From contig CP116227.1 in the NCBI GenBank assembly GCA_038184435.1, positions 1,178,001 through 1,242,000 of the forward strand: a DNA stretch of 64,000 nucleotides. Reading direction: 5' to 3'. How positions within the stretch are numbered: position 1 is the stretch's first letter; every line of letters starts with the position of its first letter. A model generated the notes under the pieces. The model saw only the letters and a list, made by a program, of their open reading frames with translations. It made no database searches and had not been told where the DNA came from. The DNA comes from Nocardioides alkalitolerans. Its GTDB lineage: Bacteria > Actinomycetota > Actinomycetes > Propionibacteriales > Nocardioidaceae. The position numbers were made by a program, and so were the translations under genes. Below, piece after piece: positions 25,963 through 34,648 of this stretch.

Positions 25963-27053
25963 GCGGCGCGGAGATGTCGTACGACGACGAGCTCGACGCC
26001 GCGGAGGAGATGCACCTGCGGTCGCTGGTGGCTGCCGAGGCGGACGGCGACGAACGGGCGGTCGAGGCCGCGCTGCGCCCGCGGACCCTCGACGAGGTGG
26101 TCGGCCAGGTGCGGGTGCGCGAGCAGCTCGGCCTCGTGCTCGAGGCGGCCCGCCGCCGCGGCCGGACGCCCGACCACGTGCTGCTGTCCGGACCTCCGGG
26201 GCTCGGCAAGACGACGCTCGCCATGATCATCGCCGCCGAGATGTCGGCGCCGCTGCGCCTCACCAGCGGCCCGGCGATCACCCACGCCGGCGACCTCGCG
26301 GCGATCCTGTCGGGCATGAACGAGGGCGACGTCCTCTTCGTCGACGAGATCCACCGCATGTCGCGCCCTGCGGAGGAGATGCTCTACATGGCGATGGAGG
26401 ACTTCCGGGTCGACGTCGTCATCGGCAAGGGCCCGGGGGCGACGGCCATCCCCCTCGAGATCCCGCCCTTCACGCTCGTCGGGGCCACCACGCGCGCGGG
26501 CCTGCTCCCGGGGCCGCTGCGGGACCGCTTCGGGTTCACGGCGCACCTCGAGTTCTACGAGCCGGACGACCTGGACCGCATCGTCCGACGCTCGGCCGGC
26601 CTGCTCGGCTGCGAGGTCGAGCTCGACGGCACGGCGGAGATCGCCTCCCGCTCCCGCGGCACGCCGCGCATCGCCAACCGGCTGCTCCGCCGCGTGCGCG
26701 ACTACGCGCAGGTCCGTGCCGACGGGGTCGTCACCCGGGCGGTGGCCCGGGCCGCGCTCGACCTCTACGAGGTGGACGCGTCCGGGCTCGACCGCCTCGA
26801 CCGCGCCGTGCTCGACGCCCTCTGCCGGCGGTTCGGGGGAGGCCCCGTCGGGGTCTCGACCCTCGCCGTCGCCGTCGGCGAGGAGCGCGAGACGGTCGAG
26901 GAGGTCGCGGAGCCGTTCCTGGTGCGCCAGGGCCTCCTCGCCCGTACGCCGCGGGGCCGCGTGGCCACGCCGGCCGCCTGGGCCCACCTCGGGCTGCGGG
27001 CGCCGGCGGGAGCCTGGGCCGACCCGGTCGACGCACCGCTCTTCGAGGGCTGA
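25959..27053 (+). CDS. ruvB: Holliday junction helicase RuvB
   Basis: A 364-residue AAA+ motor. Walker A GPPGLGKTTLAMIIAAEM, Walker B GDVLFVDEIHRM, sensor 1 LVGATTRAGLLPGPLRDRFG, and the C-terminal winged-helix domain. It completes ruvCAB. Confidence 0.97.
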   Translation: MSGAEMSYDDELDAAEEMHLRSLVAAEADGDERAVEAALRPRTLDEVVGQVRVREQLGLVLEAARRRGRTPDHVLLSGPPGLGKTTLAMIIAAEMSAPLRLTSGPAITHAGDLAAILSGMNEGDVLFVDEIHRMSRPAEEMLYMAMEDFRVDVVIGKGPGATAIPLEIPPFTLVGATTRAGLLPGPLRDRFGFTAHLEFYEPDDLDRIVRRSAGLLGCEVELDGTAEIASRSRGTPRIANRLLRRVRDYAQVRADGVVTRAVARAALDLYEVDASGLDRLDRAVLDALCRRFGGGPVGVSTLAVAVGEERETVEEVAEPFLVRQGLLARTPRGRVATPAAWAHLGLRAPAGAWADPVDAPLFEG

Positions 27054-27088
27054 CCCCGCCGGGTCGGCGCCCCGGCGCCGGGTCCGGA

Positions 27089-27094
27089 TAGGAT
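27089..27094 (+). promoter_or_regulatory. Probable -10 before yajC
   Basis: TAGGAT, 51 nt before the yajC GTG. Separates the Sec/apt genes from ruvCAB. Confidence 0.35.
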
Positions 27095-27144
27095 CGCCGC
27101 AGCCCCCGGGCTCCACGTCGCCGATCGGAAGAGACCCTTCTCTC

Positions 27145-27474
27145 GTGTACGAGCTGCTGTTCCTTGTCGTCATCGTCTTCTTCTTCTGGCTGGTGCTGAT
27201 CCGCCCGCAGCAGCGCCGGGCGAAGGCGCAGCTCGAGCTCCAGCGGTCGCTGCAGGCGGGCCAGCGGGTCATGCTGACCAGCGGTGTCTTCGGCACCCTG
27301 GTGGACGTCGAGTCCGGCGACAACGTGACCGTGGAGCTCGCTCCCGGCGTGGTCGTCGAGGTCGTCCGCGGCGCGATCGCCGTGGTGGTCCCCGAGGCTG
27401 CCGACGAGCCGGAGGCGGCCCCGACCGACGCCGACGCGGTCGTCGACCTCGACAAGCGGGCCGACGAGAGCTGA
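27145..27474 (+). CDS. yajC: Preprotein translocase accessory subunit YajC
   Basis: A 109-residue single-span protein: the N-terminal helix ELLFLVVIVFFFWLVLIRPQ, then RRAKAQLELQRSLQAGQRVMLTSGVFGTLV, the family signature. Acidic C-terminus. Associates with SecDF at the Sec translocon. GTG 27145 is the start in register with the helix. The fused secDF gene starts 1 nt after its stop. Confidence 0.9.
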   Translation: MYELLFLVVIVFFFWLVLIRPQQRRAKAQLELQRSLQAGQRVMLTSGVFGTLVDVESGDNVTVELAPGVVVEVVRGAIAVVVPEAADEPEAAPTDADAVVDLDKRADES

Positions 27475-27475
27475 G

Positions 27476-30040
27476 ATGAGCGCGGTCGCGTCACGCGGCT
27501 CCCGTGGCGCGGTCCTCTACGCGCTGCTGCTCCTCACGACCATCGGTCTGCTGCTCCTGACGGCGACCTGGACGCCCCGGTGGGGCGTGGACGTGCTGGC
27601 CGGCACCCGGGTCGTCGTGACCCCGGCCGACCCCGACGCCTCCGACGCCGACCTCGACGCGACGGCGGCCGAGCTCCAGGCGCGTGCCCGTGCGGCCGGC
27701 GCCCCCGGCGCGACCGTGCGACGGGGTGGCGACGGCGCCTTCCTCGTCGCCCTCCCCGGACGACCCGACGAGCGGGTGCTCGACGCGCTCCGGTCCAACG
27801 ACCAGGTCGCGCTCCGCGGGGTGGCGGCTGTCGGGCTCACCCTCCCGAGCCTGCCGCCGCCCCCGTCGGGCGCCCCGACGCCCGCGCCGACGACCGACTT
27901 GCCGACGCCCGACGGGGCCGCGGAGGACTTGACCCTCGCCCCGGACCCGGCCTGGTCCGCAGCGCTGGCCGCCCTCCGGTGCGACGACCCGGCGACCGCC
28001 GCGGCACTGGCCGAGCAGGACGCCGACCCGCGACGTCCGCTGCTGGCGTGCGACACCACTGGTGTGCCGCTGCTGCTCGGGCCCGCCCTCGCCACCGGCA
28101 CCGCCGTGGACGACGCCCGCGCCGAGCTGGACACCGGCACCTGGGCGGTGGACCTCGACCTCGAGCCCGCCGCCGCCGGGACGGTCGCCGCTGCCGTCGA
28201 GGACCTGATGCCCCTCGCGGAGGAGCGCGTCGCCGTGGCGGCCGAGGACGAGCCCGCCGAGCCCTCCTCGGCCCCCGACGACGACCAGGCGGAGGGATCC
28301 GTCGACCCGGAGGACGACGAGCGCCCCCCGCTCCGCGTGCTCGCGGTGACGCTCGACGCCGACCTCGCCGCCGTGGGGGACGCCCGGATCGACCTGCCCA
28401 CCGCGCCGGACGGTGAGGAGGGTGCTGCGGACCCGGACGAGCGGGACGCGCCGGACGGGGCGGAGGGCGGCGCGGGCGCCGTCGTCGCGGTCGCCGTCGT
28501 CGCGGTCGCCGACCCCACGCTCGACCAACGCTCCGCCGCGGACGTCGCGGCCCGGGTGCGGGACGGCGCTCTGCCGGCCGCCGTCGGGTCCGTCGCCGAG
28601 GTGCGTCTCGGCTCCACGCTCGACCGCGACGAGGGCTCGCACGCGGCGGTCGCAGCGCTCCTCGGTCTCCTCGGTGCCGTGCTCGTGGCGCTGGCGCTGC
28701 TCCGCCGCCGCGCGGTCCTGCCCGTGGCGGCCGTCGTCGGCACCGGCGCACTCGCTGCGCCGGGGCTGCTCGTGGCCGACCAGGTGCTCGGCCTGGCCCT
28801 GTCCCTGCCCGTCGCGGTGGCGACGCTCGGCACCCTCGGCGTCGCCTCGCTCCTGGCGGTCGGCATCCTCGTCGTGCAGGAGCGGGAGCTGCCCGGCCGC
28901 ACGCCGTCGTCGGCCGCGTCCCGCGCCGGCGCCGAGGTCTGGCGCCGGTGGTGGCCGCCGGTCGCCGCGGGCGTCCTGGGTGCGGGCCTGGTGCGGCTGT
29001 CCGCCGGCGACCTCGTCGGCGACGTCGCCGTCGCGGTCGGCACCGTCCTGCTCGCCGCGCTGGTGACGGGCGGGACCCTGGTGCGCTCCGGGGCCGTGCT
29101 CCTGGCCGGGGGCGCGGGGGACGACGCCGTCGCGCCGGCGCCGGCCGTCCCGAGCACGCCGGGTGCCGCATCCACCGCGTCCCCGCCGGGGGCGTCGCGA
29201 CCCACGCCCGTCGTGCTGGCCGCGCTCGCGCTGGTGGGACTGGTCGCCGTCACCGGCCTGGTGGTGCGGGGCGTCGCCTCCGACCCGGCCTTCACCGCGG
29301 GGGAGGAGCACCTCGTCACCGTGAGCGGCGACCCCGTCGACGCCCGGGGCGCGGTGCGGGACGCCGCGCGGGACGCGGGGGTCCCGGTGTCCTCGCTCCG
29401 CGACGCGGGGGAGCGCACCGTCCTGCTGACCACACCCACGCTCACGGACGCCGAGCGTTTCGACCTCGTGGGCGCGCTCCGCGCCGTACCGGTGGTCACG
29501 GGCCCCGTCACCACCGGCGGGTTCGACGCCGCCGGGTCGACCCGCGCCTGGCAGGTCGGGGCCGCGCTGCTCGCCCTCGCGCTGCTGGGCGGCGTGGTGC
29601 TCGGACGCCGTCTCATCGCCGCGCCGCTGCGCCTGGTGCCGGTGGTGCTGGCGGCGACCGCGGTCGACCTGCTCCTCGGGCTCGGCCTCGCGTCCTGGGT
29701 CGGCGTGACCTGGTCTCCCGCCACGCTCGCCGCCCTCGGTGTCGTCGCGGTGGTCGGCGTGACCACCCACCTCGCCGTCGTCGCCGACCGCGCGAGCGGG
29801 GCGCGGCTGGCGCCGCGGTACGTCGCGGGCAGCCTGCTGCACCTCCTTCCCCTCGCCGCCGTCGTGGTCGCCGCGCCCTCGGTCCGCGGACCCTTCGCCG
29901 TGGTGCTCGCCGGCCTGGCGGTCGCGCTCACCAGCGCGCTCTGCCTGACGGCCGCGGCCGCCGGGACGCAGGTCCCGGCACCCGGCGGACGTCCCGCCGT
30001 ACCCCCGTCCCGCCCCGACCGAGAGGTGCCCGTCCCGTGA
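27476..30040 (+). CDS. Divergent fused SecDF-like membrane protein
   Basis: One 854-residue protein occupies the place of secD and secF. N-terminal half: helix, WGVDVLAGTRVVVTP (SecD has a LGIDLQGGT-type sequence), a periplasmic region with RCDD and LLACDTTGVPLLLGPALATG as in actinobacterial SecD, an acidic Pro-rich insert (about 255-330) and six helices (about 385-550). C-terminal half: helix, FTAGEEHLVTVSG (SecF FKGG site), a small domain and five more helices with VTWSPATLAALGVVAVVGVT. The transmembrane Asp residues needed for proton flow look lost in both halves: SecD-like LLAVGILVVQEREL and SecF-like TTHLAVVADRA. It overlaps apt by 4 nt. Homology by pattern and synteny; function as a normal SecDF doubtful. 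Confidence 0.78.
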   Translation: MSAVASRGSRGAVLYALLLLTTIGLLLLTATWTPRWGVDVLAGTRVVVTPADPDASDADLDATAAELQARARAAGAPGATVRRGGDGAFLVALPGRPDERVLDALRSNDQVALRGVAAVGLTLPSLPPPPSGAPTPAPTTDLPTPDGAAEDLTLAPDPAWSAALAALRCDDPATAAALAEQDADPRRPLLACDTTGVPLLLGPALATGTAVDDARAELDTGTWAVDLDLEPAAAGTVAAAVEDLMPLAEERVAVAAEDEPAEPSSAPDDDQAEGSVDPEDDERPPLRVLAVTLDADLAAVGDARIDLPTAPDGEEGAADPDERDAPDGAEGGAGAVVAVAVVAVADPTLDQRSAADVAARVRDGALPAAVGSVAEVRLGSTLDRDEGSHAAVAALLGLLGAVLVALALLRRRAVLPVAAVVGTGALAAPGLLVADQVLGLALSLPVAVATLGTLGVASLLAVGILVVQERELPGRTPSSAASRAGAEVWRRWWPPVAAGVLGAGLVRLSAGDLVGDVAVAVGTVLLAALVTGGTLVRSGAVLLAGGAGDDAVAPAPAVPSTPGAASTASPPGASRPTPVVLAALALVGLVAVTGLVVRGVASDPAFTAGEEHLVTVSGDPVDARGAVRDAARDAGVPVSSLRDAGERTVLLTTPTLTDAERFDLVGALRAVPVVTGPVTTGGFDAAGSTRAWQVGAALLALALLGGVVLGRRLIAAPLRLVPVVLAATAVDLLLGLGLASWVGVTWSPATLAALGVVAVVGVTTHLAVVADRASGARLAPRYVAGSLLHLLPLAAVVVAAPSVRGPFAVVLAGLAVALTSALCLTAAAAGTQVPAPGGRPAVPPSRPDREVPVP

Positions 30041-30618
30041 TCCCCGTCCCCGGCTCCACCCCCACCCGCGACGAGCGGATCGCGGCCGGCGCCGCGGCGG
30101 TCGCCGCGCTCCTCGTCGACGTGCCCGACTTCCCCGAGCCGGGGGTGGTGTTCAAGGACGTCACCCCGCTGCTCGCCGACGCGGCGGGCTTCGCCGCGAC
30201 GGTCGCCGCGCTCGCCGAGGCGGGCCGCGGCGACGACGGTTCCGTGGTCGTCGACAAGGTCGTCGGCATGGAGGCCCGCGGCTTCCTGTTCGGCACGCCG
30301 GTCGCGCAGGCCCTCGGCGTGGGCTTCGTGCCCGTCCGCAAGGCGGGGAAGCTGCCGCGCGAGGTGCTTGAGCAGTCCTACGCGCTGGAGTACGGCGAGG
30401 CGACGCTCGCCGTGCACGTCGACGGCGTGGCGCCGGGGGAGCGCGTGCTCGTGGTGGACGACGTGCTCGCCACCGGCGGCACCGCCGTCGCCACCCGGGC
30501 GCTGGTCGAGCGCTGCGGCGCCCAGGTGGTCGGCTTCGCGCTGCTGCTGGAGCTCACGTTCCTGCCCGGCCGCGCGGCGCTCGGCGAGACGCCCGTGCTG
30601 ACGCTCCACCAGGTCTGA
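30037..30618 (+). CDS. apt: Adenine phosphoribosyltransferase
   Basis: A 193-residue purine-salvage enzyme making AMP from adenine and PRPP. PRPP loop VLVVDDVLATGGTAVATR, substrate region GMEARGFLFG and VRKAGKLPREV. GTG 30037 overlaps the upstream stop. Order secDF-apt-relA as in mycobacteria. Confidence 0.95.
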   Translation: MIPVPGSTPTRDERIAAGAAAVAALLVDVPDFPEPGVVFKDVTPLLADAAGFAATVAALAEAGRGDDGSVVVDKVVGMEARGFLFGTPVAQALGVGFVPVRKAGKLPREVLEQSYALEYGEATLAVHVDGVAPGERVLVVDDVLATGGTAVATRALVERCGAQVVGFALLLELTFLPGRAALGETPVLTLHQV

Positions 30619-30682
30619 GGGCGGCGACCCGGCGCACCGCGGTCCGTGCCGGGTCCGCGGACACGGTGTCGGCGCCAGCGCC

Positions 30683-30688
30683 TAGACT
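30683..30688 (+). promoter_or_regulatory. -10 element of relA (leaderless)
   Basis: TAGACT, 7 nt before GTG 30696. Confidence 0.5.
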
Positions 30689-30695
30689 GGCGAAG

Positions 30696-33182
30696 GTGAG
30701 CGACGAGCGAGCGGGCAGCACGGGCGCAGAGGTCCGTTCGCGGGACGACGACGCCGTGCCCGCGGGCGGCGAGACCGCCCCCGTCGTAGGCCCCGGCGCG
30801 ACCGACTCCGACGCCTCCGAAGCCTCCGGCGCCCCCGCCGACGACGCAGGGCGCGCCGCCTGGCTCCGCGCCCGTCGCCCCACGCCGGGTCGCGACGTCG
30901 CTACCGCCCCGACGCGCAGCACGGAGTCGGTGACGTCGGCCCGCAGCATGCGGGCGCGGCTCGCGCGGATCGGCACGCGGAGCCAGCCCGGCAACCCCGT
31001 GCTCGACCCGCTGTTCCGCGCCGTCCGCGCCAACCACCCCAAGGCCGACCTCGCGCTCCTGGAGCGGGCGTACCTGACGGCCGAGCGGATGCACGGCACG
31101 CAGATGCGCAAGAGCGGCGACCCCTACATCACGCACCCGCTCGCCGTGACGACGATCCTCGCCGAGATCGGCATGACGGAGCCGACGCTGGTGGCGGCCC
31201 TGCTCCACGACACGGTCGAGGACACGCCCTACACGCTGGACGAGCTGCGCGCCGACTTCGGCGACGAGGTCGCGCTGCTCGTCGACGGCGTGACGAAGCT
31301 CGACAAGGTGCAGTACGGGGACTCGGCGCAGGCCGAGACCATCCGCAAGATGATCGTCGCGATGTCGCGCGACATCCGCGTGCTCGTCATCAAGCTCGCC
31401 GACCGGCTGCACAACATGCGCACGCTGCGCTACGTCAAGCAGGAGACGCAGGAGCGCAAGGCCCGCGAGACCCTCGACATCTTCGCGCCGCTCGCCCACC
31501 GCCTCGGCATGAACACGCTGAAGTGGGAGCTGGAGGACCTGGCGTTCGCGACGCTGCACCCGAAGATCTACGACGAGATCGTGCGTCTCGTCGCCGACCG
31601 GGCGCCCTCGCGCGACCAGTTCCTCGCCGAGGTGATCGCCCAGGTCACGGCCGACCTGAAGGACGCCAAGATCAAGGCGACCGTCACCGGGCGGCCGAAG
31701 CACTACTACTCGATCTACCAGAAGATGATCGTCGGCGGTCGCGAGTTCACCGACATCTACGACCTGGTCGGCATCCGCGTGCTCGTCGAGGAGGACCGCG
31801 ACTGCTACACGGTGATGGGCACCGTGCACCAGCGCTGGAACCCGGTGCTCGGCCGGTTCAAGGACTTCATCGCGATGCCGAAGTTCAACATGTACCAGTC
31901 GCTCCACACCACCGTGATCGGCCCGCAGGGCAAGCCGGTGGAGATCCAGATCCGCACGTTCGCCATGCACAAGCGGGCGGAGTACGGCGTGGCGGCGCAC
32001 TGGAAGTACAAGGAGGACAACCGCGCCGGCGTCGACACCGACCGGCTCGGCGACCCCGACGACATGAACTGGGTGCGCCAGCTGCTCGACTGGCAGTCCG
32101 ACGTCGAGGACCCGAGCGAGTTCCTCGACTCGCTGCGCTACGAGATCAACCGCGCCGAGGTCTACGTCTTCACCCCGCGCGGCGACGTCATCGCGCTCCC
32201 GACCGGCGCGACACCGGTCGACTTCGCGTACGCGGTCCACACCGAGGTGGGCCACCACACGATCGGCGCCCGCGTGAACGGCCGGCTGGTGCCGCTCGAG
32301 TCCACGCTCGACAACGGCGACGTCGTCGAGGTGTTCACCTCCAAGGCGCAGACCGCCGCGCCGTCTCAGGACTGGCTGACCTTCGTCAAGTCGCCCCGCG
32401 CCCGCTCCAAGATCCGCGCGTGGTTCACCAAGGAGCGTCGCGAGGAGGCGATCGAGCGCGGCAAGGACCAGCTCGCGAAGCTGATGCGCAAGGAGGGCCT
32501 GCCCCTCAAGCGCCTCATGTCCGCGGAGACGCTGCGGCTCGCGGCGGTCCACTTCAAGCTCGACGACATCACGGCGCTCTACGCCGCGGTGGGCGAGGGC
32601 AACCTCTCCGCCCAGGCCGTCGTACGCCGCGTGATCGACCTCCACGGCGGCGAGGAGGGCGCACGGGAGCACGCCGCCGAGGGCGTCACGATCACGTCGC
32701 CGCGGCGGTCGCGGAAGGTCACGCCGAGCAGCACCGAGTCGGGCGTCATCGTGCGCGGCGTCGCCGACGTGTGGGTGAAGCTCGCCAAGTGCTGCACGCC
32801 CGTGCCGCCCGACCCGATCCTCGGCTTCGTCACCAAGGGCGGCGGGGTCTCCGTGCACCGGCAGGACTGCACCAACGCCGGCAACCTCCAGGGCCAGCCG
32901 GAGCGGCTCGTCGACGTGGAGTGGGCACCGACGGCGCAGTCGACGTTCCTCGTCAACATCCAGGTCGAGGCGCTCGACCGTGCGCGGCTGCTCTCCGACA
33001 TCACCATGGTGCTCTCGGACGCCCACGTGAACATCCTCAGCGCGACCCTCAGCACCACGCGCGACCGCGTGGCGAAGAGCCGGTTCACGTTCGAGATGGC
33101 CGACGCGAAGCACCTCGACACCGTGCTCCGCGCCGTCCGCACCGTGCCGGGCGTCTTCGACGCCTACCGCGTCACGCAGTAG
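30696..33182 (+). CDS. relA: Bifunctional (p)ppGpp synthetase/hydrolase
   Basis: An 828-residue long RSH protein. After an about 100-residue disordered acidic N-terminus: HD hydrolase domain with LLHDTVEDTPYTLDEL and IKLADRLHNMRTLRY, synthetase domain with RPKHYYSIYQKM and IYDLVGIRVLV, TGS domain (TGATPVDFAYAVHTEVGHH), a Cys-containing region (KCCTPVPPDP) and a C-terminal ACT domain. Both active sites look intact, so it makes and degrades the stringent-response alarmone. GTG 30696 with the -10 at 30683 predicts a leaderless mRNA; GTG 30666 is an in-frame alternative. Confidence 0.95.
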   Translation: MSDERAGSTGAEVRSRDDDAVPAGGETAPVVGPGATDSDASEASGAPADDAGRAAWLRARRPTPGRDVATAPTRSTESVTSARSMRARLARIGTRSQPGNPVLDPLFRAVRANHPKADLALLERAYLTAERMHGTQMRKSGDPYITHPLAVTTILAEIGMTEPTLVAALLHDTVEDTPYTLDELRADFGDEVALLVDGVTKLDKVQYGDSAQAETIRKMIVAMSRDIRVLVIKLADRLHNMRTLRYVKQETQERKARETLDIFAPLAHRLGMNTLKWELEDLAFATLHPKIYDEIVRLVADRAPSRDQFLAEVIAQVTADLKDAKIKATVTGRPKHYYSIYQKMIVGGREFTDIYDLVGIRVLVEEDRDCYTVMGTVHQRWNPVLGRFKDFIAMPKFNMYQSLHTTVIGPQGKPVEIQIRTFAMHKRAEYGVAAHWKYKEDNRAGVDTDRLGDPDDMNWVRQLLDWQSDVEDPSEFLDSLRYEINRAEVYVFTPRGDVIALPTGATPVDFAYAVHTEVGHHTIGARVNGRLVPLESTLDNGDVVEVFTSKAQTAAPSQDWLTFVKSPRARSKIRAWFTKERREEAIERGKDQLAKLMRKEGLPLKRLMSAETLRLAAVHFKLDDITALYAAVGEGNLSAQAVVRRVIDLHGGEEGAREHAAEGVTITSPRRSRKVTPSSTESGVIVRGVADVWVKLAKCCTPVPPDPILGFVTKGGGVSVHRQDCTNAGNLQGQPERLVDVEWAPTAQSTFLVNIQVEALDRARLLSDITMVLSDAHVNILSATLSTTRDRVAKSRFTFEMADAKHLDTVLRAVRTVPGVFDAYRVTQ

Positions 33183-33223
33183 GTCGCCGCCCGCCCGGCA
33201 GGGCACCCCGCACCCCGTGACGG

Positions 33224-33260
33224 GCCCGGCCCCGCACCCAGGACGGGTGCGGGGCCGGGC
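33224..33260. terminator. Bidirectional terminator between relA and the DUF349 gene
   Basis: A perfect 16-bp stem (GCCCGGCCCCGCACCC and complement) with a 5-nt loop, between convergent genes. Confidence 0.8.
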
Positions 33261-33282
33261 TCGTGTGCGACGTGCCGACGGA

Positions 33283-34509
33283 TCAGCCGAAGTCCTCCGA
33301 CGCGCGGCGCGCGGCGTCGAGGAACATCTGGCGGGAGGCGAGGTTGCCCTCGAGCTCGGTGACCTTCTTCTGGTTGCCGGCGGCGCGGGCCTGCTCCAGC
33401 TCGGCCTCGACCTCGGCGATCGCCGACTCGAGCTTGGTGATGACGTCGTTGGCGCGGGCGGACTTCTCCGGGTCGGAGCGGCGCCACTGCTCGTCCTCCA
33501 CGCCGCGCAGCGCCTGCTCGACGCGGCGCATCCGGCCCTCGAGGTCCTTCATGCGCTCGCGCGGCACCTTGCCCGCGGCGTCCCAGCGCTCGGCGAGGTC
33601 ACGGAAGGTGCGCTTGGCGGCCTCGAGGTCCTGCACGGGCACGAGGGCCTCGGCCTCGACGAGGATCTGCTCCTTGACCTCGGCGTTGGCGGCGAACTCG
33701 GCGTCGAGCTCGGAGTTGGCGGCGTCGCGCGCGCCGAAGAACGCGTCCTGAGCGGCGCGGAAGCGACGCCACAGCGCCTCGTCCACGTCGCGGGGGGCGG
33801 GCCCGGCGGCCTTCCAGTCGCGCATGAGGTCGCGGTAGCGGCCGGCGGTCGGACCCCACTCCGTCGAGGTCGCGAGCGCCTCGGCCTCGACCACGAGCCG
33901 CTCCTTGACGGCGCGCGCGCCCTCGCGCTTCTCGTTCAGCTGGGCGAAGTGCGACTTCCGTCGGCGGGTGTACGCCGTCCGCGCGCCCGAGAACCGCCGC
34001 CACAGCGCGTCGTCGGAGCTGCGGTCGAGGCGGGGGAGCGCTTTCCACTCCTCGAGCAGGTCGCGCAGGCGGTTGGCGCCGTTGCGCCAGTCGTCGCCCT
34101 CGGCGATGGCCTCGGCCGCGCTCGCGATCCGCTCCTTCTCGCCGCGGGCCGCGGCGACCTTCTCGGCGCGCTCGGCCTTCTTCACCTCGCGCTGGGCGTC
34201 GATCGTGGAGGTGAGCGCGTCGAGCCGCGTCAGCAGCGCGGCGAGGTCGCCGACGGCGTTGGCGTCGGTCACGGCCGCGCGGACCTTCTGCACGGAGGCG
34301 GCTGCGTCCTCGGGACCGACCGCGCCGCTCGAGATCCGCTGCTCCAGCAGGTCGACCTCGAACTTCAACGCGTCGTACCGGTCCGTGAAGAACTTCAGCG
34401 CCTCCGCGGGCGAGCCCTCCGGGTACTGCCCCACGGCACGTTCCCCGTCGGAGGTGCGCACGTAGACCGTGCCGTCCTCGTCGACCCGTCCCCACTCATG
34501 ACCCGTCAC
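33283..34509 (-). CDS. DUF349 coiled-coil protein
   Basis: A 408-residue, highly charged, mostly helical protein with three or more DUF349 repeats (EEWKALPRLDRSSDDALWRRF, given in part; RDWKAAGPAPRDVDEALWRRF pattern; LAERWDAAGKVPRERM). The C-terminus is a coiled coil. The family is widespread; no firm function is known to me, though roles in ribosome or RNA-associated stress have been proposed. GTG 34509 was chosen because the protein then begins VTGHEWGRVDEDGTVYV, the usual actinobacterial start, with GAGGA 8-10 nt upstream. Confidence 0.85.
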   Translation of the reverse strand: MTGHEWGRVDEDGTVYVRTSDGERAVGQYPEGSPAEALKFFTDRYDALKFEVDLLEQRISSGAVGPEDAAASVQKVRAAVTDANAVGDLAALLTRLDALTSTIDAQREVKKAERAEKVAAARGEKERIASAAEAIAEGDDWRNGANRLRDLLEEWKALPRLDRSSDDALWRRFSGARTAYTRRRKSHFAQLNEKREGARAVKERLVVEAEALATSTEWGPTAGRYRDLMRDWKAAGPAPRDVDEALWRRFRAAQDAFFGARDAANSELDAEFAANAEVKEQILVEAEALVPVQDLEAAKRTFRDLAERWDAAGKVPRERMKDLEGRMRRVEQALRGVEDEQWRRSDPEKSARANDVITKLESAIAEVEAELEQARAAGNQKKVTELEGNLASRQMFLDAARRASEDFG

Positions 34510-34591
34510 GTGGTCGTCCTCTTCGCTCGCTGGCCGCTGGCCGCAGCCGCATGCGTCGGGGGTGTGCCCGTCCGTGCGACTACCGGGGGCC

Positions 34592-34597
34592 ATGCTA
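34592..34597 (-). promoter_or_regulatory. Probable -10 of the DUF349 gene
   Basis: Minus-strand TAGCAT, about 83 nt before the start; divergent from the promoter of the hydrolase gene at 34637. Confidence 0.3.
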
Positions 34598-34636
34598 GTC
34601 AGATGCGCCGAAGTGCGGGGGCACGAACCCACTCGG

Positions 34637-34642
34637 TACTGT
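34637..34642 (+). promoter_or_regulatory. -10 element of the MBL-fold gene (leaderless)
   Basis: TACTGT, 6 nt before GTG 34649. Confidence 0.45.
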
Positions 34643-34648
34643 GCTCGG

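Noticed and set aside
30378..33206. 942-residue open frame opposite relA
   Set aside because: Same cause; low-complexity Val/His/Asp/Arg composition and no recognisable domain.
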